Shown here: positions 8,590-17,123 of the stretch, in pieces
Numbering within the stretch: position 1 is the first letter of the stretch
How the letters are laid out: each line of letters starts with the position of its first letter
Assembly (NCBI GenBank): GCA_046705265.1
Contig: JBJKQL010000127.1
Span: forward strand, 1-64,000
Length of the DNA stretch: 64,000 nucleotides
Reading direction: 5' to 3'
Source of the DNA: JAJYTL01 sp046705265
GTDB lineage: Bacteria > Pseudomonadota > Alphaproteobacteria > Ferrovibrionales > Ferrovibrionaceae
Translations under genes and position numbers: made by a program
The notes under the pieces: model-generated
The model's input: the letters and a program-made list of their open reading frames with translations, nothing else
What the model was told of the DNA's origin: nothing
Databases searched by the model: none

Positions 8590-9996
8590 TCAGGCGTGCG
8601 GCGGATAACGCTCGGCGAGAAGCGCAAAGAGCGCCCGCATCGCCATCGCCTCACCGCCCACGGGACGACCAGGCCTCGCCCTGGCATTCCAGGCATAAAG
8701 ATCGAAATGAGCCCAGACCTTGGCCTTGGCGACAAAATCCTGAAGGAAGAGCGCGGCGGTGATAGCGCCGGCAAAGCTGCCCTCGCCGACGTTATTGATA
8801 TCCGCGATCTTGCTTTCCAGCATGGCGCGGTAAGGCTTATAGAGCGGAAGCCGCCAGTGCGGATCGTGCTCGGCCATGCCGTGGCGGGCCAGTGCCGCCG
8901 CGAATTCCTCGTCGTCTGTAAAAAGCGCCGGCAGGTCGGGACCGACCGCGACCCGCGCCGCGCCGGTCAAGGTTGCGCAATCGATCAGAAGCTCTGGCTC
9001 TTCGCGGTCGCCTTCGGTTAAGGCATCGGCCAAAATCAGCCGGCCCTCGGCATCGGTATTTCCGATCTCGACGGTGCGGCCGTTGCCGGCGGTGAGCACG
9101 TCGCCAGGGCGAAAAGCGTCGCCTGAGACCGCGTTGTCGACCGCCGGAATCAGAACCCGAAGGCGAAGGTCGAGCCGCGCCTCCATGATCATCTGGGCGA
9201 GCCCGAGCACGGTCGCGGCACCGCCCATATCCTTCTTCATCAGCGCCATACCGGTTGCGGACTTGAGATCGAGACCGCCGGAATCGAAACAGACGCCCTT
9301 GCCGACCAGCGTGACCTTGCGGCCGTTGTCGGGTCCCCAGCGAATGTCTATAAGAACCGGCGGCCGCGCCGAGGCGCGGCCGACCGCGTGAACCATGGGA
9401 AAGCCGTCACGCAAAAGATCGCGGCCCGTGGTCAGGGCGACGGTCCCGCCATGACCCTTGGCGACGCCGCTTGCGGTCGCCGCGAGTTCAGCCGGGCCAA
9501 GATCGGATGCCGGCGTATTGATCAAATCCCGCACCATGACGACGGCCGTTACGGTCCGCAGCACAACAGCACGATCGGCGGCTGCCGGCCAAGCGAGACA
9601 CGCCGCAGGCTTGTCCGGACCATGGCGGTAGCGGAGAAATCGATAGTGGCCGAGCTCAAAGCCAAGGGCGGCTTGGCTCGCTACCCGGCTATCGGCAAGA
9701 TAGGCCTGCGTCGGCGCCAGACGATAGGCGCCTTCCGGCAAGGCCGAAGCGAGGCCGGCATAAGCCCAGAGATCGCTTTCGTCATCAATGCCGAGCAGAA
9801 CGCCGGCAAGCTCGCCACTGGGGCCTGGCAGCAACAAGGTCTGCCCCGCCTTGGCTTCGAAACCGGCCTTTTCGCTCCAGGTTGCGTGGACCCGTGGCTG
9901 GACCTTGCGCCAAGCGGAAAGATCATCTGGTTTCAACACCATGACCGGCACGGCTTCGCGATCTTCCTCGATCAAATGCAATTCCACGGCACTCAT
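8590..9996 (-). CDS. Leucyl aminopeptidase family (M17) metallopeptidase
   Basis: A 468-residue cytosolic aminopeptidase of peptidase family M17. It removes N-terminal residues from peptides using two divalent metals. The metal and catalytic motifs are intact: GKGVCFDSGG (Lys233, Asp238), the DMGGAA stretch (Asp256) and the signature NTDAEGRL at 313-320. The N-terminal domain is shorter and more divergent than in PepA, so it is closer to the PepB-like branch common in alphaproteobacteria. The start is ATG 9996; GTG 9987 in frame is better spaced from the GAGG upstream and is an alternative. It lies opposite the Yej peptide importer and could process imported peptides, which is inference. Confidence 0.9.
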   Translation of the reverse strand: MSAVELHLIEEDREAVPVMVLKPDDLSAWRKVQPRVHATWSEKAGFEAKAGQTLLLPGPSGELAGVLLGIDDESDLWAYAGLASALPEGAYRLAPTQAYLADSRVASQAALGFELGHYRFLRYRHGPDKPAACLAWPAAADRAVVLRTVTAVVMVRDLINTPASDLGPAELAATASGVAKGHGGTVALTTGRDLLRDGFPMVHAVGRASARPPVLIDIRWGPDNGRKVTLVGKGVCFDSGGLDLKSATGMALMKKDMGGAATVLGLAQMIMEARLDLRLRVLIPAVDNAVSGDAFRPGDVLTAGNGRTVEIGNTDAEGRLILADALTEGDREEPELLIDCATLTGAARVAVGPDLPALFTDDEEFAAALARHGMAEHDPHWRLPLYKPYRAMLESKIADINNVGEGSFAGAITAALFLQDFVAKAKVWAHFDLYAWNARARPGRPVGGEAMAMRALFALLAERYPPHA

Positions 9997-10121
9997 CCTC
10001 TTATCTGAACCTATCTCAATTGGTTGACAATGGACGAAGCCATCGCGGCAGGAAAGACCCGAAACCAGCTTGCATTATGCGCCCGGATCAGGCGAGATGC
10101 GAAAAACCTCGGACGTATCCC

Positions 10122-10748
10122 ATGAGCGACCTTCGGCTCGTCATTGGCGACAAGAACTACTCGTCGTGGTCTCTTCGCGCCTGGTTGATGTTGAAAATGG
10201 CCGGGTTGCCGTTCGAGGAGATCAAGATCAGCCTTCGCCGTCCTGATACGCTGGCCGCGATCCGTCGCCATTCGCCAAGCGGCAAGGTGCCGCTTCTCTA
10301 TGATGGTGACTTGCGCGTCTGGGAATCGCTCGCAATCGCCGAATATCTGGCGGAGCGAGTGAGGAAGCCGGCACTTTGGCCGGCCGATGCCACAACGCGC
10401 GCCATGGCGCGCGCTGTCAGCGCGGAAATGCACGCGGGTTTCGCGAATTTACGTCGCGAGTTCCCGATGGACTGCAGGCTGCGCGAAAAGAAACTGCCAG
10501 AGGGAGACGCGGCAACGGATATCGCCCGCGTCACCGAGATCTGGCGCGAGTGCCGCGAAAGATTCGGCAAGGATGGGCCATTCCTTTTCGGAGCCTTCAG
10601 CCTTGCCGATTGCATGTTCGCCCCCGTGGCGAGCCGTTTTCTCACCTACGACGTTGTGCTCGATCCGGTGTCGAGCGCCTATCGCGATGCCGTCCTCGCG
10701 CTTCCAGCCATGCAAGACTGGATACGAGAAGCGGCGGCCGAGAGGTAA
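10122..10748 (+). CDS. Glutathione S-transferase family protein
   Basis: A 208-residue protein with the glutathione S-transferase fold. Residues 1-80 form the thioredoxin-like domain, with NYSSWSLRAW near residue 11 as the probable glutathione-activating Ser region. The SGKVPLL and WESLAIAEYL segments match the cis-Pro and gamma-glutamyl binding site. The rest is the all-helical domain. Substrates of this subgroup are unknown. I chose ATG 10122, where homology-like sequence begins; the open frame upstream lacks family features. The rlmI-like gene starts seven bases downstream, suggesting a two-gene unit. Confidence 0.88.
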   Translation: MSDLRLVIGDKNYSSWSLRAWLMLKMAGLPFEEIKISLRRPDTLAAIRRHSPSGKVPLLYDGDLRVWESLAIAEYLAERVRKPALWPADATTRAMARAVSAEMHAGFANLRREFPMDCRLREKKLPEGDAATDIARVTEIWRECRERFGKDGPFLFGAFSLADCMFAPVASRFLTYDVVLDPVSSAYRDAVLALPAMQDWIREAAAER

Positions 10749-10755
10749 CCAGCCA

Positions 10756-11979
10756 ATGGCGAGTCCCGTTCCGGTCCCGATGCGCACCGGAGTCAAAGCC
10801 CGCCCCGTGGTCCAGATTCTACCAGGCCGTGGTCAACGGCTTCGTCACGGGGCACCGTGGGTATTTTCGAATGAGGTCGACTTCGGCCTGGAGCTGCGCC
10901 GCCTCGTACCTGGCACGCTGGTCGATCTTCGCGGCCCGACGGGCCAGGCCTTCGGTACCGCGAGTTTCAATCCTCATTCGCTGATCTCGGCCCGCCTTTG
11001 GACGAAAGAAGCGGCGGAGGCGATTGACCGCGCCTTTTTTACCAAGCGTATCCAGGCGGCGCTTGATTTGCGGCAACGGTTCTTCTCGCGCCCTTATTAC
11101 CGGCTGGTTCACGCTGAAGGCGACAGGCTTCCCGGGCTTATCGTCGATCGCTATCGTGATGTCCTCTCGCTGCAAACGAATACCGCGGGCGCCGAGGCGC
11201 TTTTGCCCGAAATCGTGGCTGCACTCGACATCGTTCTGGCGCCGACGGCCGTATTGTTGAGGAACGACTCGCCGATCCGTGCCCTGGAAGGCCTGCCAAG
11301 CGAAACCCGCGTCCTCAAGGGCGTGCTAGAACGGCCGGTCGAGATCATCGAAAACGGCGCCCATTTTCAAGTCGACCTTTTACAGGGGCAAAAGACCGGC
11401 TGGTTCTACGATCTCGCTTCAGCCCGGACAATGATCGCGCCCTTGGCCGCAGGCGGGCGGATGCTCGACCTCTACAGCCATACCGGCGCTTTCGCGATCC
11501 AGGGTGCGCTAGCGGGCGCCACCGAAATCGTGGCTATCGAGCGATCCGAGGCCGCAATCGCGCTTGCCAGAGAATCCTCAATCCTCAACGCGGTCGCCGA
11601 ACGTTGCCGATTTGAAAAAACTGAGGTCTTCCCGGCGCTGGCGGCGCTCAACGATCAACGCGCCCGCTTCCAACTCGTGGTCGCCGATCCGCCGAGCTTC
11701 GTCAAAGCGAAGAAGGACTTGCCAAGCGGCATCAAGGCCTACGGCAAGCTCACCCGTCTCGCGACGCCATTGATTGCTCCCGGAGGGTACTTCTTCATCG
11801 CCTCTTGCTCCCATCATGTCGTGGCGGAAGCGTTCGCTGCTGAGGTCGTCCACGGGCTACAACAAGCGAAGCGAAGCGGTCGTGTTCTCGCCACCGGGGG
11901 GGCGGGGCCAGATCATCCGCTCCATCCGGCCTTGCCCGAAACCGCTTATCTCAAGTGGCAACTGCTGCAGATCGACTGA
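10756..11979 (+). CDS. rlmI: Class I SAM-dependent rRNA methyltransferase, RlmI-like
   Basis: A 407-residue methyltransferase of the RlmI (COG1092) group, whose E. coli member methylates C5 of a cytosine in 23S rRNA. An N-terminal PUA-like RNA-binding domain (about residues 15-90) precedes a linking domain. Then come the conserved GQKTGWFYD motif, the SAM site LDLYSHTGAFA, and DPPSFVKAKK followed by ASCSHH, where the Cys is the likely catalytic residue. The exact rRNA target is inferred. It starts seven bases after the glutathione S-transferase-like gene at ATG 10756. Confidence 0.82.
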   Translation: MASPVPVPMRTGVKARPVVQILPGRGQRLRHGAPWVFSNEVDFGLELRRLVPGTLVDLRGPTGQAFGTASFNPHSLISARLWTKEAAEAIDRAFFTKRIQAALDLRQRFFSRPYYRLVHAEGDRLPGLIVDRYRDVLSLQTNTAGAEALLPEIVAALDIVLAPTAVLLRNDSPIRALEGLPSETRVLKGVLERPVEIIENGAHFQVDLLQGQKTGWFYDLASARTMIAPLAAGGRMLDLYSHTGAFAIQGALAGATEIVAIERSEAAIALARESSILNAVAERCRFEKTEVFPALAALNDQRARFQLVVADPPSFVKAKKDLPSGIKAYGKLTRLATPLIAPGGYFFIASCSHHVVAEAFAAEVVHGLQQAKRSGRVLATGGAGPDHPLHPALPETAYLKWQLLQID

Positions 11980-12032
11980 ACCGAAGAGCGCGCGAGCAGC
12001 AGCGTTTTTTAAGCATCCCAGAATTTATGGAC

Positions 12033-12056
12033 AAATGCGCGAGACCATGCGCATTT
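12033..12056. promoter_or_regulatory. Inverted repeat upstream of malate synthase
   Basis: Two perfect 8-base arms, AAATGCGC at 12033-12040 and GCGCATTT at 12049-12056, are separated by 8 bases. The repeat lies between the rlmI-like stop and the aceB start, about 114 bases before the aceB GTG. The shape and spacing fit a dimeric regulator operator; a weak rlmI terminator is an alternative because TTT follows the second arm. No function is proven. Confidence 0.4.
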
Positions 12057-12154
12057 AATGGCCTTTCCTGTGGTTTATCATTTGGTGGAATTTTTACGTT
12101 ACGTCTCTGAGAAGAGTGAAAGATTGACACCCCCGGCGCGATCGCCGAGACGAT

Positions 12155-12162
12155 GAGGAGGA
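12155..12162 (+). promoter_or_regulatory. Strong ribosome binding site deciding the aceB GTG start
   Basis: GAGGAGGA lies seven bases before GTG 12170 and closely matches the anti-Shine-Dalgarno sequence. It supports GTG as the start of malate synthase over the out-of-frame ATG at 12153. Confidence 0.75.
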
Positions 12163-12169
12163 CTTATTC

Positions 12170-13798
12170 GTGGCGCAGACATCCCATTCGCCCCGCCAGA
12201 CGGCATCGGCCGGCATCGCCATCCTTGGCGAGATGAAATCCGGCTTTGACACCATCCTGACGCCCGATGCGATAAATTTCATTGTCGGGATCGAGCGCAA
12301 GTTCAGAGCCGAACGAAACAAGCTCCTTGCCCGGCGAGCCGAGGTGCAGGCCCGCCTCGATGCCGGCGAAAAACCGGATTTTCTGAGGGAAACGAAGGAT
12401 ATCCGCGACAAGGATTGGACCGTTGCCCCGCTGCCGAAAGATCTTCTCGATCGCCGGCTTGAGATTACGGGCCCGACCGATCGCAAGATGGTGATCAATG
12501 CCCTGAACTCGGGCGCTTCGGTTTTCATGGCTGATTTCGAGGACGCCAACACCCCAACCTGGACCAATCTGATCGAAGGGCAGATCAATATCCGTGACGC
12601 CGTCAACGGCACCATCACCTATGACGACCCGGTGACCGGCAAGAACTATCGCCTCAAACCGAAAACCTCCGTGCTCATGGTACGGCCCCGCGGCTGGCAC
12701 CTCGATGAACGTCATGTCCTGGTCGATGGCGAGCCCATGACCGGCGCCTTTTTCGATTTCGGCCTCTATTTCTTCCATAACGCGAAGAGGCTCCTTGCCA
12801 ATGGCAGCGGACCCTACTTCTACCTGCCGAAGCTGGAGAACCATCTGGAGGCACGCCTCTGGAATGATGTCTTCCTCCATGCCCAAGCCGTGCTCGGCGT
12901 GCCGGCCGGCACGATCAAGGCGACGGTGCTCATCGAAACCATTCTCGCCGCCTTCGAAATGGACGAGATCCTGTGGGAGCTGCGCCAGCATTCGGCCGGA
13001 CTGAATTGCGGCCGCTGGGACTACATCTTCAGCTTCATTAAGAAGTTCAGCGCTGATGATTGGGCGGTATTGCCGGATCGTGGCGACGTCACCATGACCT
13101 CGCATTTTCTGCGTTCCTACAGTCTCTTGTTGATCAAGACCTGCCATCGCCGCAACGTCCACGCCATGGGCGGCATGGCGGCGCAGATTCCTATCAAAAA
13201 CGACCCGGCGGCGAACGAAGCGGCCCTGGCCAAGGTTCGCGCCGACAAAGAGCGCGAAGCCAGCGATGGCCATGACGGCACCTGGATCGCCCACCCTGGG
13301 CTGGTATCGATCGCCAAGGAGATCTTCGATCGGCTAATGCCTGAGGCCAATCAGATCGCACGCAAGCGCCAGGACGTCGTGGTCAGCGCCGCCGATCTGA
13401 TCGAGGTTCCAAAGGCAAAGATTACCGAGGCGGGATTACGCCAAAACATCAATGTCGGTATTGGCTATATCGAGGCTTGGCTCCGCGGCACGGGCTGCGT
13501 GCCGCTTTATAACCTGATGGAAGATGCCGCCACGGCTGAAATCTCCCGCGCGCAAGTCTGGCAGTGGCTACATCACAAATCAAAGCTCGACGACGGGCGC
13601 ACGATCGACATTGAGCTCTGCGACCGCCTCATTAAAGAAGAGATGAAGAAGACCAGCGACATGGTCGGCGAGGTGCGGTTCAGGCAGGGACGCTACGGCG
13701 ATGCCGCGGCCATCTTTCGCAAGCTGATTGCGACGCCGAGCTTCACCGAATTCCTAACCTTACCCGCGTACGATCAGCTGGTGGCGGAAGGGGCCTGA
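12170..13798 (+). CDS. aceB: Malate synthase A
   Basis: A 542-residue malate synthase of isoform A, the second enzyme of the glyoxylate shunt. It condenses glyoxylate with acetyl-CoA to malate in the cytosol. The family signature is visible at about residues 272-286 as RQHSAGLNCGRWDYI. Upstream are the FMADFEDANTPTW and MVRPRGWHLDE segments that line the active site. Length matches isoform A (about 530) rather than isoform G (about 720). Translation starts at GTG 12170 behind a strong ribosome site. Isocitrate lyase is not in the window. A candidate operator repeat lies upstream and a terminator-like hairpin downstream. Confidence 0.95.
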   Translation: MAQTSHSPRQTASAGIAILGEMKSGFDTILTPDAINFIVGIERKFRAERNKLLARRAEVQARLDAGEKPDFLRETKDIRDKDWTVAPLPKDLLDRRLEITGPTDRKMVINALNSGASVFMADFEDANTPTWTNLIEGQINIRDAVNGTITYDDPVTGKNYRLKPKTSVLMVRPRGWHLDERHVLVDGEPMTGAFFDFGLYFFHNAKRLLANGSGPYFYLPKLENHLEARLWNDVFLHAQAVLGVPAGTIKATVLIETILAAFEMDEILWELRQHSAGLNCGRWDYIFSFIKKFSADDWAVLPDRGDVTMTSHFLRSYSLLLIKTCHRRNVHAMGGMAAQIPIKNDPAANEAALAKVRADKEREASDGHDGTWIAHPGLVSIAKEIFDRLMPEANQIARKRQDVVVSAADLIEVPKAKITEAGLRQNINVGIGYIEAWLRGTGCVPLYNLMEDAATAEISRAQVWQWLHHKSKLDDGRTIDIELCDRLIKEEMKKTSDMVGEVRFRQGRYGDAAAIFRKLIATPSFTEFLTLPAYDQLVAEGA

Positions 13799-13834
13799 CT
13801 CGGCAGGCCCCGCACGCAATCAAGGGAACAGAGA

Positions 13835-13862
13835 CCGGCTCGAAAGTTCAGGCCGGCCTTTT
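13835..13862 (+). terminator. Probable intrinsic terminator of aceB
   Basis: Arms CCGGC (13835-13839) and GCCGG (13852-13856) enclose a 12-base loop and are followed by CCTTTTC. A second GC-rich inverted repeat, GGGGCCT/AGGCCCC at 13790-13811, spans the aceB stop but has no T-run. The site lies between convergent aceB and the leftward CHAP gene. Confidence 0.5.
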
Positions 13863-13912
13863 CTGTTGTCCCCCCTCTGATCGAGGCCGGGACTGCCGTA
13901 TTTGATTCGGGG

Positions 13913-14440
13913 CTAGCGATCGACGCCGGCCTCCCGTTGACCAGCGGGCTCGCGATAGATGAAGCCATAGGTCGGATCGGCTGCACCGAAGCCACGAGCC
14001 TTCGCATTCCACACCTTGACCGCGCGCCAGGAATTATCGGCCGAGACGTCGAGCACTCGCGAGGTGTGGCGAGGCCCCTCGTCCGGCCAGTGGGCGTGAG
14101 CAACAATGATTTCCCGATGCGAGAGGATGCGCTCCACCACGGCGACATGGCCAAGCGGCAGCCGCCGGGTGCTCCGCCACACGAGCACCGCCCCGAGCCG
14201 TGGCCAATGGCCGCGCGGGTAGCGGCCATCCGCGCTTCGCCACCACGTCCAGGCGTTGCCGCGGAGAGCGATGCCGGAAACTCGGCGAGCATAGGGAACA
14301 CATTGAAGAGTCGGGCGAACCGAGGCCTGCCCCGGTGCGAGAGGGGCGGGCGCAACCCTAGGCAGCGTCTCGCAGCCGGAGAGCGCCAGGATCACCATCA
14401 GCGGATAGAGGCTGCGAGAGAGGCGCCACCTTCTTATCAC
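13913..14440 (-). CDS. CHAP-domain lipoprotein, putative cell-wall amidase or endopeptidase
   Basis: A 175-residue exported protein. From GTG 14440 the chain begins with a basic stretch, a hydrophobic core and the lipobox-like LALSGC, with Cys23 as the likely lipidated residue. The body is a CHAP domain, a papain-like fold used for peptidoglycan peptide or amide cleavage: Cys47 in QCVPYAR and His98 in GHVAVVER are the probable catalytic pair, and NAWTWW is typical. I chose GTG 14440 because GGGAGAG lies just upstream and gives a conventional lipoprotein signal. ATG 14509 would add 23 residues before it. Target bond and role are unknown. Confidence 0.72.
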   Translation of the reverse strand: MIRRWRLSRSLYPLMVILALSGCETLPRVAPAPLAPGQASVRPTLQCVPYARRVSGIALRGNAWTWWRSADGRYPRGHWPRLGAVLVWRSTRRLPLGHVAVVERILSHREIIVAHAHWPDEGPRHTSRVLDVSADNSWRAVKVWNAKARGFGAADPTYGFIYREPAGQREAGVDR

Positions 14441-14546
14441 CGCTCGCTCTCCCAAAGACCGCGAAGGAACGGCACACGGTTGGCGCTTGAAGTCCAGACT
14501 CGAATCCATGGCTCCCGATGGGACATCGACCGCAGCGGCGATCGCG

Positions 14547-14987
14547 TCAGAGTCGGTTGACCAGCTCGATCTTATAGCCGTCGGGGTCCTCAATGAAGGC
14601 AATCACGGTGGTTCCATGCTTCATCGGGCCGGCCGGACGTGGGATTTTTACCCCAGCCTCGGCAAGCGCATCGCAAGTCGCATAGACATCGGCGACACCA
14701 ATCGCTACATGGCCGTAGGCCGCGCCCATGGCGTAGGGCTCCTTCTGGTCCCAGTTGTAGGTCAGTTCCAGAACTGCGGTGTCCTTTTCCTCGCCATAGC
14801 CGACAAAGGCATTGGTGAAGCGGCCGCCCGGGTAATCATTGCGGCGGAGAAGCTTCATGCCAAGAAGTTTGGTATAGAAGTCGAGCGAACGGTCAAGGTC
14901 TCGCACCCGCAACATTGTGTGCAAGAGGCGGCCCTTCACACCGGTGGCAGTAACGGGTGCGGCGGCGGTTTCGGTGGTCGTGCTCAT
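14547..14987 (-). CDS. gloA: Lactoylglutathione lyase (glyoxalase I)
   Basis: A 146-residue glyoxalase I, which isomerises the hemithioacetal of methylglyoxal and glutathione to lactoylglutathione. The vicinal-oxygen-chelate fold carries its four metal ligands: His23, Glu74, His93 (in YGHVAIGV) and Glu141 (in YKIEL). The C-terminal EDPDGY segment is characteristic. ATG 14987 is chosen because AGGAGGAAC precedes it; the open frame extends 21 codons further without family features. It follows lpxB after 71 bases and may have its own promoter. Confidence 0.95.
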   Translation of the reverse strand: MSTTTETAAAPVTATGVKGRLLHTMLRVRDLDRSLDFYTKLLGMKLLRRNDYPGGRFTNAFVGYGEEKDTAVLELTYNWDQKEPYAMGAAYGHVAIGVADVYATCDALAEAGVKIPRPAGPMKHGTTVIAFIEDPDGYKIELVNRL

Positions 14988-15058
14988 CTCGTTCCTCCTG
15001 ACGCTCTCAAGTTCGTGGCAATATCGCGATGCATTTCCCTTGTTATCCAATTTGGCCG

Positions 15059-16282
15059 TTATCGGCGGCGGCGCGGCCCTTGCGCAATGACACGCAACAC
15101 CACATCCGCTGCTCGCAACGACGGTAGCTCGCCGACTTGGCCAAGCGCTGCCATCGCCGTGCGGGCCAGTTCATTTTGCGCCGTTCGCTTTGCCGGATCG
15201 ACCATTATCTTTTCAATTTCCTGAGCCACAGTTTCCGGCTCGCACGCTTCCTGCAGCAGCTCCGGCATCACCGGCTGATCGAGAACCACATTGACAAGAC
15301 TAACATAGCGAACCTTTAGAAGACGCTTTGCCAAAGCGGCACTCAGGGAATTGATCCGATAGGCAATTACCGCCGGAACGCCCGCCAGGGCAAGTTCGAG
15401 CGCGACGGTCCCTGAGGCTGCAAGCGCCACATTAGCGGCCGCCATCGCGTCGTATTTCTCGACGTCACTGGTCACCACGATCGTCGGGAGCGGAAAACTT
15501 CGCGCCGCCTCGCCGACCTCGGCGGCAACCGCAGCAACCGTCGGCATGACCGCGGCAAGTTGCGGGCGGCGCACGGCAAGACGCTTCAGAGCTTCGGCGA
15601 AAATCGGCAAATGACGCCGGATCTCGCCGACGCGGCTCCCCGGCAGCACGGCAATCAAGGGCTGCTCCGGCTTGAGGTCATGGCGTTCGCGGAAGTTTGC
15701 ACCGGAGCCACGGCCCGCCCCGCTTTCCACCACCGGATGGCCGACGAAGGTGCAGGGCAGCCCAACGGCCTCGAAGTACGGCGGTTCAAAGGGCAAAAGC
15801 GCCAGCAGATGGTCGAGAAAGCGCGCGATCTGTGCTGCCCGCCCGGGACGCCAAGCCCAAACGCTAGGCGCCACATAATGCACAAGCGGGATGCCTTGAC
15901 CCTTAAGCCGGCGGCCAAGATGGAAGTTGAAATCCGGCGCATCGATCGTCACCAGCACATCCGGCCGTTCGCGGAGAGCGAACTTGGCGAGCTTGCGGAG
16001 CCTCGCAGCGAGATGCGGAATCTTGGGCAATACCTCGATTAACCCCATGGCGGTGAATTCATCCATGGGGAAAAGGCTGGTCAGTCCTTGTTCGGTCATA
16101 TGAGGGCCGCCGAGGCCGACGAAATCCACGTCGCCCATGGTACGCAGCCGCAAGGCCACCATCAGGCGCGCACCCAGGACATCACCAGAGGGCTCCGTGG
16201 CCACCAGCATGACGCGTCGGCGATGGCCCGTGGCGTGGGCCGAGATCTGGCCGGGAATCAGTGCCTCGGTCAGATCGCTCAT
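15059..16282 (-). CDS. lpxB: Lipid-A-disaccharide synthase
   Basis: A 407-residue glycosyltransferase of family GT19. It joins UDP-2,3-diacylglucosamine and lipid X to give the lipid A disaccharide at the inner membrane. Characteristic segments include the N-terminal MLVATEPSGDVLGARLM, FVGLGGPHM, the VWAWRPGRA region, FVGHPVVE and PGSRVGEIRRHLP. The start is ATG 16282, four bases after the lpxI stop; upstream codons in frame overlap lpxI and look like shadow sequence. It is the last gene of the lpxD-fabZ-lpxA-lpxI-lpxB series, directly using the LpxI product. Confidence 0.96.
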   Translation of the reverse strand: MSDLTEALIPGQISAHATGHRRRVMLVATEPSGDVLGARLMVALRLRTMGDVDFVGLGGPHMTEQGLTSLFPMDEFTAMGLIEVLPKIPHLAARLRKLAKFALRERPDVLVTIDAPDFNFHLGRRLKGQGIPLVHYVAPSVWAWRPGRAAQIARFLDHLLALLPFEPPYFEAVGLPCTFVGHPVVESGAGRGSGANFRERHDLKPEQPLIAVLPGSRVGEIRRHLPIFAEALKRLAVRRPQLAAVMPTVAAVAAEVGEAARSFPLPTIVVTSDVEKYDAMAAANVALAASGTVALELALAGVPAVIAYRINSLSAALAKRLLKVRYVSLVNVVLDQPVMPELLQEACEPETVAQEIEKIMVDPAKRTAQNELARTAMAALGQVGELPSLRAADVVLRVIAQGPRRRR

Positions 16283-16286
16283 GGTC

Positions 16287-17123
16287 TTACACGATTTCGC
16301 TTGCCGGAATGCCGTAAACGAAAATCCCCGCGGCATCGGCCGCCGCGACCAGCGCAGCACGATCGAGGATAAGAGTGTGACCAGATTCGACAGCAAGACC
16401 TTTTAGGCCGGCCCTGGCCGCGTTCTCCACCGTGGTCAGGCCGATTGTCGGCAAGTCAATCCGGCGATCTTGCTGGGGCTTCGCGAGTTTGACCAAAACT
16501 CCCCCGGTGCCGACGGGCTTGAGGGCGACGCAGCGCGCGATCAGCTGATCGGTACCCTCGGCAGCCTCGACGCCGAGCACTTCGCCGTCGCGGATCACTG
16601 CTGCTTGACCGACATCGAGGCGGCCAAGCGCCTGCACCACCGCGATGCCGCGACGGATATCCGCGAGATCGGCGGCATCAGGGGGGATCCGGCCTAGGGG
16701 CCCTTCAGGCGCATAAAGCCAACCTGCGACATCACCGCTGCCGAGCACCCGAAAGCCTTGCTCCTCGAGAAAATCGACGAGGACCCTGAGCAAGGCATCG
16801 TCGCCGCGCCGCGCCGCCGCAACGACCCGGGGCAGAAGCTTAATCCCCTGCCAATCGGGCCGCAGCCGACTGAAGGCCGGACGGGCGACCCGCCCGGCGA
16901 ACACGACATCGGCGCAGCCGGCGCCACGCAGCGTCGCAATGATCTTTCCTACCGCGGAAATGTCCAACTTGGCGCCGGGCCAAGGACGGCGCGTCTCAGT
17001 ATCGGCCGCATCCGTGAGTTCGATCAGAAAAGGATCGCGGCCTTCGGCGGCCGCCGCTGCCGCCAGTTGCTGCGGAAGCGCGCCGCCGCCGGCGATGATC
17101 CCGAGTCTAGGCGGCTTCGGCAT
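16287..17123 (-). CDS. lpxI: UDP-2,3-diacylglucosamine diphosphatase LpxI
   Basis: A 278-residue protein of the LpxI (DUF1009) family, which hydrolyses UDP-2,3-diacylglucosamine to lipid X. Alphaproteobacteria use it in place of the unrelated LpxH. The N-terminus LGIIAGGGALP and the mid-protein DVGQAAVIRDGEVLGVEAAEGTD and C-terminal LPTIGLTTV stretches are family features. It starts inside the lpxA 3' end (17-base overlap) and ends four bases before lpxB, so the three are one translational series. Confidence 0.94.
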   Translation of the reverse strand: MPKPPRLGIIAGGGALPQQLAAAAAAEGRDPFLIELTDAADTETRRPWPGAKLDISAVGKIIATLRGAGCADVVFAGRVARPAFSRLRPDWQGIKLLPRVVAAARRGDDALLRVLVDFLEEQGFRVLGSGDVAGWLYAPEGPLGRIPPDAADLADIRRGIAVVQALGRLDVGQAAVIRDGEVLGVEAAEGTDQLIARCVALKPVGTGGVLVKLAKPQQDRRIDLPTIGLTTVENAARAGLKGLAVESGHTLILDRAALVAAADAAGIFVYGIPASEIV

